44,758 nucleotides of DNA from UBA7985 sp965661545 (GTDB lineage Bacteria; Pseudomonadota; Alphaproteobacteria; UBA7985). Positions 34,127-41,492 of this stretch are shown piece after piece. The DNA is taken from assembly GCA_965661545.1 (NCBI GenBank), contig CBFIEF010000025.1, positions 1-44,758 on the forward strand. Reading direction: 5' to 3'. Under the pieces are notes generated by a model. The model was not told the origin of the DNA. It worked only from the letters and a program-made list of their open reading frames with translations, and searched no databases. Within the stretch, counting starts at the first letter, position 1, and each line of letters opens with the position of its first letter. The position numbers were made by a program, and so were the translations under genes.

Positions 34127-34816
34127 GTGCGAATACTGTTGGTTGAAGACACCGCCGAAGTCAGCGCCGCCATGGTCGATCTGCTCGCTACCCGCGATCA
34201 CAGCGCCGATGTCGTGACCAATGTTGAGGACGCCATCGCCATGCTCAGCTCGGATTGGTTTGATCTGGTTGTGCTGGACCTGAATTTGCCCGGTGGGTCT
34301 GGTCGAGAGCTTCTTACATTCTGCAAATCCAATGCGATCGATGTGCCGATTTTTGTCGTCAGTGCCCGGGCCGACCTTGAGGACCGGGTTGCTCTTCTGG
34401 AAAGCGGGGCGGACGATTATTTGGTCAAACCCTTTGATCCGCCTGAGTTTTTAGCCCGCGTGGGCGCTTTGCTGCGCCGCCCAAAGGAGAAGGCACCGGC
34501 GCGGACTTCGTTGGGGCTGCTGACCTTCGATCACGACGAAAGACGGGCCTTCCATCGTCAAAGCGGCGCGGACATTCACTTGACCCCGCGCGAACGATCT
34601 GTCCTTGCAGCGCTCATGCTCAAGCCCGGTGTCGGTGTGCGCAAAGAGGTGCTGACCAACCTGCTTTTCTCGCTGGAAACCGATGTCCAAGTGAGCGTGG
34701 TTGAGGTCTATGTCAGCCGGTTGCGCAGCAAGCTCGACCGGGCAAAAGTTGCCCTTCAAATCCGCGCTATTCGAGGCTTTGGCTACCGATTGGAAGAGGC
34801 GGAAACCGGCACATGA
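34127..34816 (+). CDS. OmpR-family response regulator for the prpF TTT module
   Basis: TctD-like transcription factor of 229 residues from GTG 34127. The receiver has Glu7-Asp8, phosphoacceptor Asp51 in VLDLNLPGGSG and Lys in LVKPFDP. The winged-helix domain shows IHLTPRERSVLAALM, VSVVEVYVSRLRSKL and RAIRGFGYRLEE. The frame is open back to 34055, but GTG 34127 places the domain at the N-terminus as in the paralogue at 19074-19748; a purine-rich GCGGGAAAAGG precedes it. The ATGA overlap with the kinase shows a coupled pair. It probably activates the divergent tctC-tctAB-prpF operon. Confidence 0.92.
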   Translation: MRILLVEDTAEVSAAMVDLLATRDHSADVVTNVEDAIAMLSSDWFDLVVLDLNLPGGSGRELLTFCKSNAIDVPIFVVSARADLEDRVALLESGADDYLVKPFDPPEFLARVGALLRRPKEKAPARTSLGLLTFDHDERRAFHRQSGADIHLTPRERSVLAALMLKPGVGVRKEVLTNLLFSLETDVQVSVVEVYVSRLRSKLDRAKVALQIRAIRGFGYRLEEAETGT

Positions 34817-36138
34817 TGGCAAGCCTTCGTCTGCGAATCCTGTCCGTCGTAGCGGTCGGGTTGGTGCTCGCGTCGCTGATCGGTGGGGTGCAAGCGCGCC
34901 GAAGTGCGCAGGGTTTGGCGCAGAATCTTCAGGACCAAAATCTCCGCGCCATGGCCTTCGGCTTCTTCTCCAGCGTGACCGCCTCGCAAGGCTCTTGGGT
35001 CACACCTGAAGAGCTATCCGACTTCATCCCCGCAGACGTGGACCAGTATTTCTATCGCCTCATCGGGCCGAAGGGGTCGTACATTTCCGGCTACAACTTT
35101 GTTCAGGTTCCGGTGCCCGACGATGTTGAAACGGGCGTGGCTTATTTTGCGACGTGGACCGACGGCAGTGGCTCAACGTTTCGCGGTGTCTCGATCTCGG
35201 CTTACGTGGATCAGTTCGTCGCGCCGGGGTGGGTGACGCTGCAGGTCGCGCAGTCCACGCGCGGGGCGCAGCGGTTGGTGAGCGAGCAAATGCGCTCATA
35301 CTTTATTACCGCAGCGATGATCAGCCTCGGGGTTCTCATCAGCGCAGTGATTATCCTCTCCACCATTTTCCAGCCGCTCAGCCGTCTGACGCTATCCGTG
35401 GCGCGTCGCAGCGCAGAAGACCTGTCACCGATCCAGCAACCCGTTCCTGTTGAGGTTCGACCGTTGAAGGAGCGGCTGAACGTGTTGTTCCAGACGGTGC
35501 GGACGGAGCAAGAGGCGAAGAACCGGCTTATTTCGAATGTAGCCCATCAGCTGAGAACCCCTCTAACCACCATCCGCCTGCGTGCGGATCTGGCCAAGAA
35601 CGCCACCGACCCGGCCCCCCATCTCTTGGCGCTGGACCGTGAGGCGAAGCGAGCGGGGGGATTGGCGGCGCAGTTGATACAGCTGGAGAACGATGGAGCC
35701 GCTGAGGAGCTGGTGGAGCTTGATTTGAGCCCGCTGGTGCGGTCGCTGATCAGCGATCATCGTCTGCAGTTCGAGCACGCAGGGGTGAAGCTGGAGCTGC
35801 AAGAAGAAGGCGAGGGCGTGTTGGTTGTGGGGGCCAAAGTGCTGGTCGAGGAAATCCTGTCCAACCTGCTCGACAACTGCTTGCAGCATGCCGAGGCGAA
35901 GACCGTTGTTGTGGCCATTGATGGATCGGTTCTACGGGTAACAGACGATGGCAAAGGTGTGGATATCAAGAGCATCGATTTGCTGTTCGAACGGTTTTTC
36001 AAAGCGCATGCGGAGCAAGGGGCGGGCTACGGTTTAGGCCTGAGTATCGTTCGAGAATTCGCGATACGCATGGGGGCAAAAGTCCGGGTTGAGGACAATA
36101 ATGGCTTGTCAGTCTCAGTGGCTTTTCGCGCTGTTTAG
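34813..36138 (+). CDS. TctE-like sensor histidine kinase for the prpF TTT module
   Basis: Membrane kinase of 441 residues. Membrane segments at about 8-27 and 163-186 enclose a 2CSK_N-like periplasmic domain (AFGFFSSV, DQYFYRLIGPKGSYISGY, TFRGVSISAYV). HAMP and dimerisation parts follow, with H-box SNVAHQLRTPL and His245, then ATPase motifs NLLDNCLQHAE, VTDDGKGVD and GAGYGLGLSIVREFA. It overlaps the response regulator by four bases. It is clearly homologous to, but diverged from, the kinase at 17758-19077; each serves its neighbouring TTT operon. Confidence 0.92.
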   Translation: MMASLRLRILSVVAVGLVLASLIGGVQARRSAQGLAQNLQDQNLRAMAFGFFSSVTASQGSWVTPEELSDFIPADVDQYFYRLIGPKGSYISGYNFVQVPVPDDVETGVAYFATWTDGSGSTFRGVSISAYVDQFVAPGWVTLQVAQSTRGAQRLVSEQMRSYFITAAMISLGVLISAVIILSTIFQPLSRLTLSVARRSAEDLSPIQQPVPVEVRPLKERLNVLFQTVRTEQEAKNRLISNVAHQLRTPLTTIRLRADLAKNATDPAPHLLALDREAKRAGGLAAQLIQLENDGAAEELVELDLSPLVRSLISDHRLQFEHAGVKLELQEEGEGVLVVGAKVLVEEILSNLLDNCLQHAEAKTVVVAIDGSVLRVTDDGKGVDIKSIDLLFERFFKAHAEQGAGYGLGLSIVREFAIRMGAKVRVEDNNGLSVSVAFRAV

Positions 36139-36268
36139 TAGGCTTTACCTAAGGCGTTTCATGGCCACCAACACCTTCTAATCATTCTCAATTATGACGG
36201 GGCGCCAGGCGCTAAATCGCACGCAAACGCGATGATAGTTTCCATCCATATCTTGAACCGAAATTTAA

Positions 36269-36282
36269 CGAAATCGTTTTCG
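36269..36282. promoter_or_regulatory. secondary LacI-type operator
   Basis: CGAAATCGTTTTCG differs by one base from the perfect palindrome core in the next site. The two centres are 22 bases apart, about two helical turns, so two regulator dimers could bind the same DNA face. Confidence 0.6.
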
Positions 36283-36289
36283 GTTGACT

Positions 36290-36305
36290 CCGAAAACGTT
36301 TTCGG
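36290..36305. promoter_or_regulatory. primary LacI-type operator upstream of lacI
   Basis: CCGAAAACGTTTTCGG is a perfect 16-base palindrome with the central CG expected for LacI/GalR regulators. It lies 33 bases before the regulator's start codon, in the control region of the whole carbohydrate operon, so the repressor should autoregulate. Confidence 0.82.
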
Positions 36306-36338
36306 TCAGCAATTAGGGCAGGGACGAGGAGACATGTG

Positions 36339-37400
36339 ATGAGTGGCAAAGCCGCTGACACACTGAGAGGGAAGGTTAAGCGCGCCACCTTGGCTGAGGT
36401 TGCGAACGCTGTTGGCTTGGCCAAACCGACTGTGTCTCGAGCCCTGAACGACTATCCTGATATTTCCGAAGAAACGAAGCGACGGGTCCGCGAAACGGCG
36501 GCGGCTTTGGGCTATGTGGCTTCCTCCCGAGCGCGTCAGTTGCAAAAGGGTTCGACCGACGCAATCGGACTTGTGATCAGCTCGGCTTCGGTCGGTTTGC
36601 AGTCGGCTTATCAGAGCGAATTTACCTCAGCGCTGGCGGCGGCTTTGGACGGTCACGGTTTGGATCTGTTGCTGCATTCGGTGGCTGATCCCGTTTCTGA
36701 GATCGACACCTACAATCGCCTTTTTCAACAGGGCAAAGTTGACGGCTTTGTCCTGATGCGGACGCGCTGCGACGATGAGCGGATCCGGTTCTTGACCGAG
36801 CGTGGCGTGCCCTTTGTCACGCAGGGCCGGACCGATCAGAGCGCCAATCACGCGTGGATCGATATTGATTCACAGCAGGCGTTTTCGGACGCGGTGGAGT
36901 TCCTCGCATCCAAGGGTCATCAGCGGATCGCGATGATTGCGGGTGATGAGACGATCTATTCCTCCACATTGCGAAACGCAGGGTATCGGCAGGGGCTGGA
37001 GAAAGCCGGCATTGCCCTCGACCCTGATTTGATTTTCTCCGGCGACTTCTCCGCTGCTTCGGGCCGTGTGGGTCTGAAGCGCGTGATGGATGCCGCTGCG
37101 GGTGTGACGGCCATTCTCTGCGCCAACGATGCGACCGCGATGGGCGCAATCAGTCAGGCCGTAGAGTTGGGGATCGATGTCCCCTCGCAGCTTAGCGTCA
37201 TGGGATACGACGGTGTCCGGATGGCGGAAATGTTTAGCCCTCCGCTTACAACGCTTTCGCACTCGGCTGCGGAATGTGGTGAGCGGATCGCTTCCATGAT
37301 TGTTGGTTTGGTAGGCGGTGATGCCCCTACGGACCACCAAATTTTGCTGCCTGCGCAGATTATCGAACGGCGTTCGACGGGTATGGCAGCAAATGTCTAA
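36339..37400 (+). CDS. LacI/GalR-family transcriptional repressor
   Basis: Sugar-responsive repressor of 353 residues. The N-terminal helix-turn-helix and hinge are plain: ATLAEVANAVGLAKPTVSRALN, then ISEETKRRVRETAAALGYVASSRARQL. The rest is a periplasmic-binding-protein-like effector domain (IGLVISSASVGLQS, VDGFVLMRTRCDD, GHQRIAMIAGD, AILCANDATAMGA, LSVMGYDGVRMAE). ATG 36339 is chosen over GTG 36336 because of the AGGAG spacing. It is the first gene of the operon, 27 bases before the binding protein, and two matching operators lie just upstream. The inducer is probably the transported glycoside or its breakdown product. Confidence 0.95.
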   Translation: MSGKAADTLRGKVKRATLAEVANAVGLAKPTVSRALNDYPDISEETKRRVRETAAALGYVASSRARQLQKGSTDAIGLVISSASVGLQSAYQSEFTSALAAALDGHGLDLLLHSVADPVSEIDTYNRLFQQGKVDGFVLMRTRCDDERIRFLTERGVPFVTQGRTDQSANHAWIDIDSQQAFSDAVEFLASKGHQRIAMIAGDETIYSSTLRNAGYRQGLEKAGIALDPDLIFSGDFSAASGRVGLKRVMDAAAGVTAILCANDATAMGAISQAVELGIDVPSQLSVMGYDGVRMAEMFSPPLTTLSHSAAECGERIASMIVGLVGGDAPTDHQILLPAQIIERRSTGMAANV

Positions 37401-37427
37401 CAAGGTACTACAACGGAGGAGACTATC

Positions 37428-38783
37428 ATGACCTTGTTCAAAAAGATGTCGCTGAAAGCGGCTCTGGGTGCAGCGGCTGCTGTCGTTACCCTGGGTGCAG
37501 CTCAGGCAGAAACCATCCAGTTCTGGACAACCGAAGAACAGCCAGATCGTCTGGCTAAGCAAGAAGCAATGGCCGCTGACTTCACGGCTGCTTCTGGTAT
37601 CGACGTTGAGGTGATTCCGATTTCTGAGTCAGAAATGGGCACCCGCGCAACGGCTGCATTTGCTTCTGGCGAGCTGCCAGATGTGATTTACTACCCTCTT
37701 CAGTACGCTTTGCCTTGGGCAGAAGCCGGTGTGATCGACATTGATGCCACCACTGAAGCCGTCGAAAACCTTGGCATGGATACCTTCCAGGCCGGTGCGT
37801 TGAACATGGCGGCATTTGACGGTTCTTATGCCGGTGTACCGGTGGACGGTTGGACCCAGTTGGTCGTTTACCGTTCTGACCTGTTCGAAGCCGCTGGTCT
37901 CGCAGCACCAGATTCCTACGCTGACATCGTTGCGGCTGTTGAAGCTCTGCATAACCCACCAGAAATGTTTGGTTTCGTTGCCCCGACTAAGGTTGACGAA
38001 GGCTTTATGTCTCAGGTGCTTGAGCACGTCATGCTGTCCAACGGCGTTTCACCGGTGAACAACGACGGTCTGGCCCAGCTCGACGAGCAGGCGACGACTG
38101 AAGTTCTGGAGTTCTACAAAACCATCGTAGATGCGTCTCCAGAAGGTGAGCTGTACTGGAAGCAATCTCGCGAAATGTACTTCGCGGGTAAGGCTGCGAT
38201 GATCATTTGGTCCCCGTTCATTCTTGACGAACTGGCTGGCCTGCGTGATTCCGCTCCACCAACCATAAACGATGATCCACAGTCCCGTGAGCTGGCGTCC
38301 AAGACGGCCGTTATCACCACGCTGGCTGGTCCGTCTAACCCAGACGGCGCGGCTTGGGCTGACGTTCGCTACTTCGGTGTAAGCTCTGACGCTGACGCTG
38401 ATTCCGCGATTGCGTTCATCGAGTACAGCATGTCCGAAGGCTACGAGCAGACCCTGTCTATCGCGCCAGAAGGCAAGTTCCCTGTACGCCAGTCTGACGG
38501 CACCAACCCAACAGCTTACCTCGACGCTTGGGCGAAGCTGCCTGTTGGTGTGGACCGCAAGGCTCCCTTGGGCGACATCTACCCTGCTGACGTTATTTCA
38601 TCCATCGCGTCCGGTCTTTCGACCGCGAACCGTTGGGGTGTGAAGGAAGGCCAGCTGTCTCTCGCTTCCAAGATCAACAACTCCCGCGTGCTGAACATTC
38701 TGGTGCGTGAGTACGTTGACGGCGTTCGTAGTGCTTCCGAAACGGTTGCAATGATGAACGACGAACTGGGCAAAATCGAGTAG
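37428..38783 (+). CDS. ABC sugar-transporter periplasmic binding protein (family 1)
   Basis: Receptor for a carbohydrate ABC importer, 451 residues with signal peptide MTLFKKMSLKAALGAAAAVVTLGAAQA. The mature protein begins ETIQFWTTEEQPDRLAKQEAMAADFTAASGIDVEV, typical of the MalE/UgpB group, and has ASGELPDVIYYPLQYALPWAEAG and GKAAMIIWSPFILDELAG. CGGAGGAG precedes the ATG. Codon use is strongly of the highly expressed type (GCT, GGT, CGT). Two potential hairpins follow before the permease gene. The neighbouring GH63 enzyme suggests a hexosyl-glycerate ligand. Confidence 0.93.
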   Translation: MTLFKKMSLKAALGAAAAVVTLGAAQAETIQFWTTEEQPDRLAKQEAMAADFTAASGIDVEVIPISESEMGTRATAAFASGELPDVIYYPLQYALPWAEAGVIDIDATTEAVENLGMDTFQAGALNMAAFDGSYAGVPVDGWTQLVVYRSDLFEAAGLAAPDSYADIVAAVEALHNPPEMFGFVAPTKVDEGFMSQVLEHVMLSNGVSPVNNDGLAQLDEQATTEVLEFYKTIVDASPEGELYWKQSREMYFAGKAAMIIWSPFILDELAGLRDSAPPTINDDPQSRELASKTAVITTLAGPSNPDGAAWADVRYFGVSSDADADSAIAFIEYSMSEGYEQTLSIAPEGKFPVRQSDGTNPTAYLDAWAKLPVGVDRKAPLGDIYPADVISSIASGLSTANRWGVKEGQLSLASKINNSRVLNILVREYVDGVRSASETVAMMNDELGKIE

Positions 38784-38794
38784 TCGAACCCACT

Positions 38795-38874
38795 CTCCCA
38801 GAGGCGGCCCATCTTGGGAGGGCCGTCCTCGCTTCTGTCCGGTGGGAAAAGACTTGTTTAAGCTCTTTTCCCAC
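38795..38874 (+). terminator. hairpin pair after the ABC binding protein
   Basis: The 144-base gap before the first permease holds two stem-loops: CTCCCA/TGGGAG around 38795-38820 (with an overlapping alternative GGCGGCCC/GGGCCGTC pairing), and a strong stem 38842-38855 with 38860-38874 (GTGGGAAAAGA/TCTTTTCCCAC plus CTT/AAG and one bulged C). They probably protect the binding-protein message and limit read-through, as in the maltose operon. Confidence 0.65.
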
Positions 38875-38927
38875 TCGGATATCTTTCATCCATTCTTTCT
38901 TTCTGATTTTTCGGGGATGCTTCGTCG

Positions 38928-40235
38928 ATGACTGCTGCGCAACCATCGGTCGGTGAGACGCCTTTGGTCCACAAACCAGGGCGCTTGAGCCGTCGGGAAA
39001 GCCGTTTGGCCTTTGGCATGACGCTTCCGTCGGTGTTCATGGTTATGGCAATTGTGCTGTTTCCGCTGCTGGCGACGTTTTGGATATCGGTAAAGCCGAT
39101 TGAGTTGGCCGACTTGCGGGCGCCTGAAGTCCGGGCGCGCGAGCAAGTGCGCGGCGACGCCGAAGCAGCCGGTGACGAGATCATCCTGCGCTATAAATTA
39201 CGCAATTCGAGCCGAGATCAGGAGGTTCTGAGCGTTAGTCTTTCCGACGTGGTGCCCGCAGGTTTGGAGCCAACGGGCCTGGACGCGCGCTGTAAATTGG
39301 CGGCGGATCGTTTGCTGAACTGTGATTTGGGCGACTTTGAGCCGGGGCAGAGTGAAACGCTCGATATCCCTGCGCGCGTATCGCAAGCCTTTATCGATAA
39401 TCCAGTTAACGCCAAAGACAGCGAAGTTGCGGTCAGTGGCAGCAGTGTGAACCCCTTGCTGACCACGGAACTGACACTGGACAACTTCCGCCGCGTGTTT
39501 GCGGTGAGGGAGTTTGGCACCGTTCTTTGGACCACGTTTGTCTATACCATTGGCGGCACGGCGGGCGCGCTGGTTTTGGGGCTGTTTGCGGCTTTGTTGC
39601 TGAACCAAAGCTTTCGGGGCCGAGCGGTGTTTCGCGGGTTCCTGCTCTATCCCTTTGTGGCGCCGGTGATCGCGGCAGCCTTCACGTGGGTGGTGCTGCT
39701 CGATCCCTTTTCCGGCTCCTTGAACGCCTTGCTGATGCAAATGGGCGCGGTTGATGCGCCGATAAACTTCTTTGGTGTGCGGTCGGTCGATGTGCAGATT
39801 TTCGGCCTGACGGTGCCCGTGCCGATGGCTTTGAGCGTGGTGATTGCGTTTGAGGCGTGGCGGTACTTTCCGCTGTCTTTCCTGTTTATTCTCGCGCGGA
39901 TGCAATCCATCCCTCAAGACATGTACGAGGCCGCCGATATGGACGGCGCGTCGCCATTCCAGAAATTCTGGGCGCTGAGCTTGCCGCAATTGGTGGGGAT
40001 TATGGCCGTCCTGTTCCTGCTGCGCTTCATTTGGACGTTTAACAAATTCGATGACATCTTCCTGCTGACCGGGGGTAACGCGGGCACGCGGACGCTGACG
40101 GTGCAGGTCTACGAGCAGGCCTTCGCGCTGAGTAACCTCGGTGCCGGGGCGGCGGTGGCGGTGCTGGTGTTTGTGCTGCTGGCGATCTTTGCCACGATTT
40201 ACTTCCGCGCCATGCCGGAAGAGGAGGGCCTGTAG
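38928..40235 (+). CDS. ABC sugar permease 1 with DUF11-like periplasmic insert
   Basis: MalF-type inner-membrane subunit of 435 residues, about 120 longer than usual. The first membrane segment (about 28-54) is followed by a hydrophilic insert at about 57-183, then five core segments and the EAA loop EAADMDGASPFQKFWALSLPQ that docks on the ATPase. The insert has a DUF11/Ig-like pattern: LRYKLRNSSRDQEVLSVSLSDVVPAGLE, then Cys122...Cys132, CDLGDFEPGQSETLDIPARV. Its position equals that of the MalF P2 loop, which contacts the binding protein. The stop TAG is immediately followed by the ATG of permease 2. Confidence 0.92.
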   Translation: MTAAQPSVGETPLVHKPGRLSRRESRLAFGMTLPSVFMVMAIVLFPLLATFWISVKPIELADLRAPEVRAREQVRGDAEAAGDEIILRYKLRNSSRDQEVLSVSLSDVVPAGLEPTGLDARCKLAADRLLNCDLGDFEPGQSETLDIPARVSQAFIDNPVNAKDSEVAVSGSSVNPLLTTELTLDNFRRVFAVREFGTVLWTTFVYTIGGTAGALVLGLFAALLLNQSFRGRAVFRGFLLYPFVAPVIAAAFTWVVLLDPFSGSLNALLMQMGAVDAPINFFGVRSVDVQIFGLTVPVPMALSVVIAFEAWRYFPLSFLFILARMQSIPQDMYEAADMDGASPFQKFWALSLPQLVGIMAVLFLLRFIWTFNKFDDIFLLTGGNAGTRTLTVQVYEQAFALSNLGAGAAVAVLVFVLLAIFATIYFRAMPEEEGL

Positions 40236-41492
40236 ATGAACGCGCCTTCGATTTTTGACACACGGCTCGCAATACTCGCGCTTGCGGGGCTGAACGGAGC
40301 TGTTTGGGGGCTGGTGGTCTCTATTCTGGTCGGCTCCGGGTTGGCTTTGCTGACGGGTTTAGAGCTTCGTCCTTTGCTGGGGCCGTCCTTGGTTGCTGGA
40401 ATGGGCTGTGGGGTGGTTCACGCTGGCCTGCGCCGCGATGATTTTGGCTGGCGCACGGTGCCTTCACTGGCCTCGGCCGGGGTGTTTATGGTGCTGGTCC
40501 TCGCACTGTCGCTGGGACGGCCATACGCCGTGACGCTTGGGGACGGTCCGCTGATTTGGTTGATTGCGCTGGGTTTGGCGACGCTGGGCACGCAATGGGT
40601 AATCATGGCGAGCCAGCACCCCATACGCTTTGGTGCCATGAACCGATTCCGGCGTGAGAGGGCGATGATGCTGTCGCTGCGGGCCTTTGGCTTTGTGTTC
40701 TTTGGTGCCATCGTGGTGCTGCCGCTGTATGTCATGGTGATGACCAGCCTTAAAACGCAAGGGGAGCTGCTGGCCAACCCGCTGAACCTGTTTCCCTCGT
40801 TCGAAAACGGGCTTTTGGGGCCATTTCGATCTTATATCGAGCTGTTCCAAATCTACGATTTTGGGCGCTATATCTGGAATTCTGCGCTGATTTCTCTGGC
40901 GACGGTGGTGATAACGCTGCTGTTTGCCGTGCCGGGATCCTACGCGGTGAGCCGTCTGAACTTTCCGGGGCGTTCGACGCTGTCACGGTCCATCCTGATG
41001 ATCTATTTGGTACCAGCAATTGTGCTGGTGATCCCGCTCTACGCCATCTTCGCAAAGCTTGGCTTGCGCGATAGCCTGTGGGGGCTGTTGGTTGTGTATC
41101 CGGCAACCACGCTGCCGGTTGCGCTGTATATGCTGCAGGGCTATTTCCGCGGGGTTCCCGCCGAACTCGAAGAAGCTGGATTGATGGATGGTTGTTCGCG
41201 GTTGCGGGTGATCTGGTCGATTACGCTGCCGCTGTCGGTGCCGGCTTTGGCGAGCGTGTCCCTGTATGTGTTTATGATCGCGTGGAACGAATTCCTCTTC
41301 GCCTTCATGTTCCTTGACGACCCCAAGATGTTCACGCTGTCGCGTGGGGTGGTGTCGCTGGATAGTTCTGAGGTGCCAAGACAGCATCTGATGGCCGGTG
41401 CCGTGGTTTCCACGGCTCCGATTGTTGTAATTTTCTTATGGGCTGAACGCTTCATGGTTCAGGGTCTGACAAGTGGTGGGGTAAAGGGTTAA
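40236..41492 (+). CDS. ABC sugar permease 2 with N-terminal membrane extension
   Basis: MalG-type permease of 418 residues. Residues from about 145 to the end form the normal subunit (FGFVFFGAIVVLPLYVMVMTSLKTQGELLANP, five more segments, EAA loop EEAGLMDGCSRLRVIWSITLPLS). The first ~140 residues are extra and contain about four hydrophobic stretches (11-40, 48-65, 78-95, 104-125), giving an estimated ten segments. ATG 40236 abuts the previous stop, so the extension is translated if this start is used; the in-frame ATG at about codon 135 would give a normal-length product. The stop overlaps the hydrolase start by one base (TAATG). Confidence 0.9.
   Translation: MNAPSIFDTRLAILALAGLNGAVWGLVVSILVGSGLALLTGLELRPLLGPSLVAGMGCGVVHAGLRRDDFGWRTVPSLASAGVFMVLVLALSLGRPYAVTLGDGPLIWLIALGLATLGTQWVIMASQHPIRFGAMNRFRRERAMMLSLRAFGFVFFGAIVVLPLYVMVMTSLKTQGELLANPLNLFPSFENGLLGPFRSYIELFQIYDFGRYIWNSALISLATVVITLLFAVPGSYAVSRLNFPGRSTLSRSILMIYLVPAIVLVIPLYAIFAKLGLRDSLWGLLVVYPATTLPVALYMLQGYFRGVPAELEEAGLMDGCSRLRVIWSITLPLSVPALASVSLYVFMIAWNEFLFAFMFLDDPKMFTLSRGVVSLDSSEVPRQHLMAGAVVSTAPIVVIFLWAERFMVQGLTSGGVKG

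Noticed and set aside
39198..39989. 263-codon minus-strand frame opposite permease 1
   Set aside because: Low-complexity Arg/His/Gln-rich translation typical of a shadow of membrane-protein codons.
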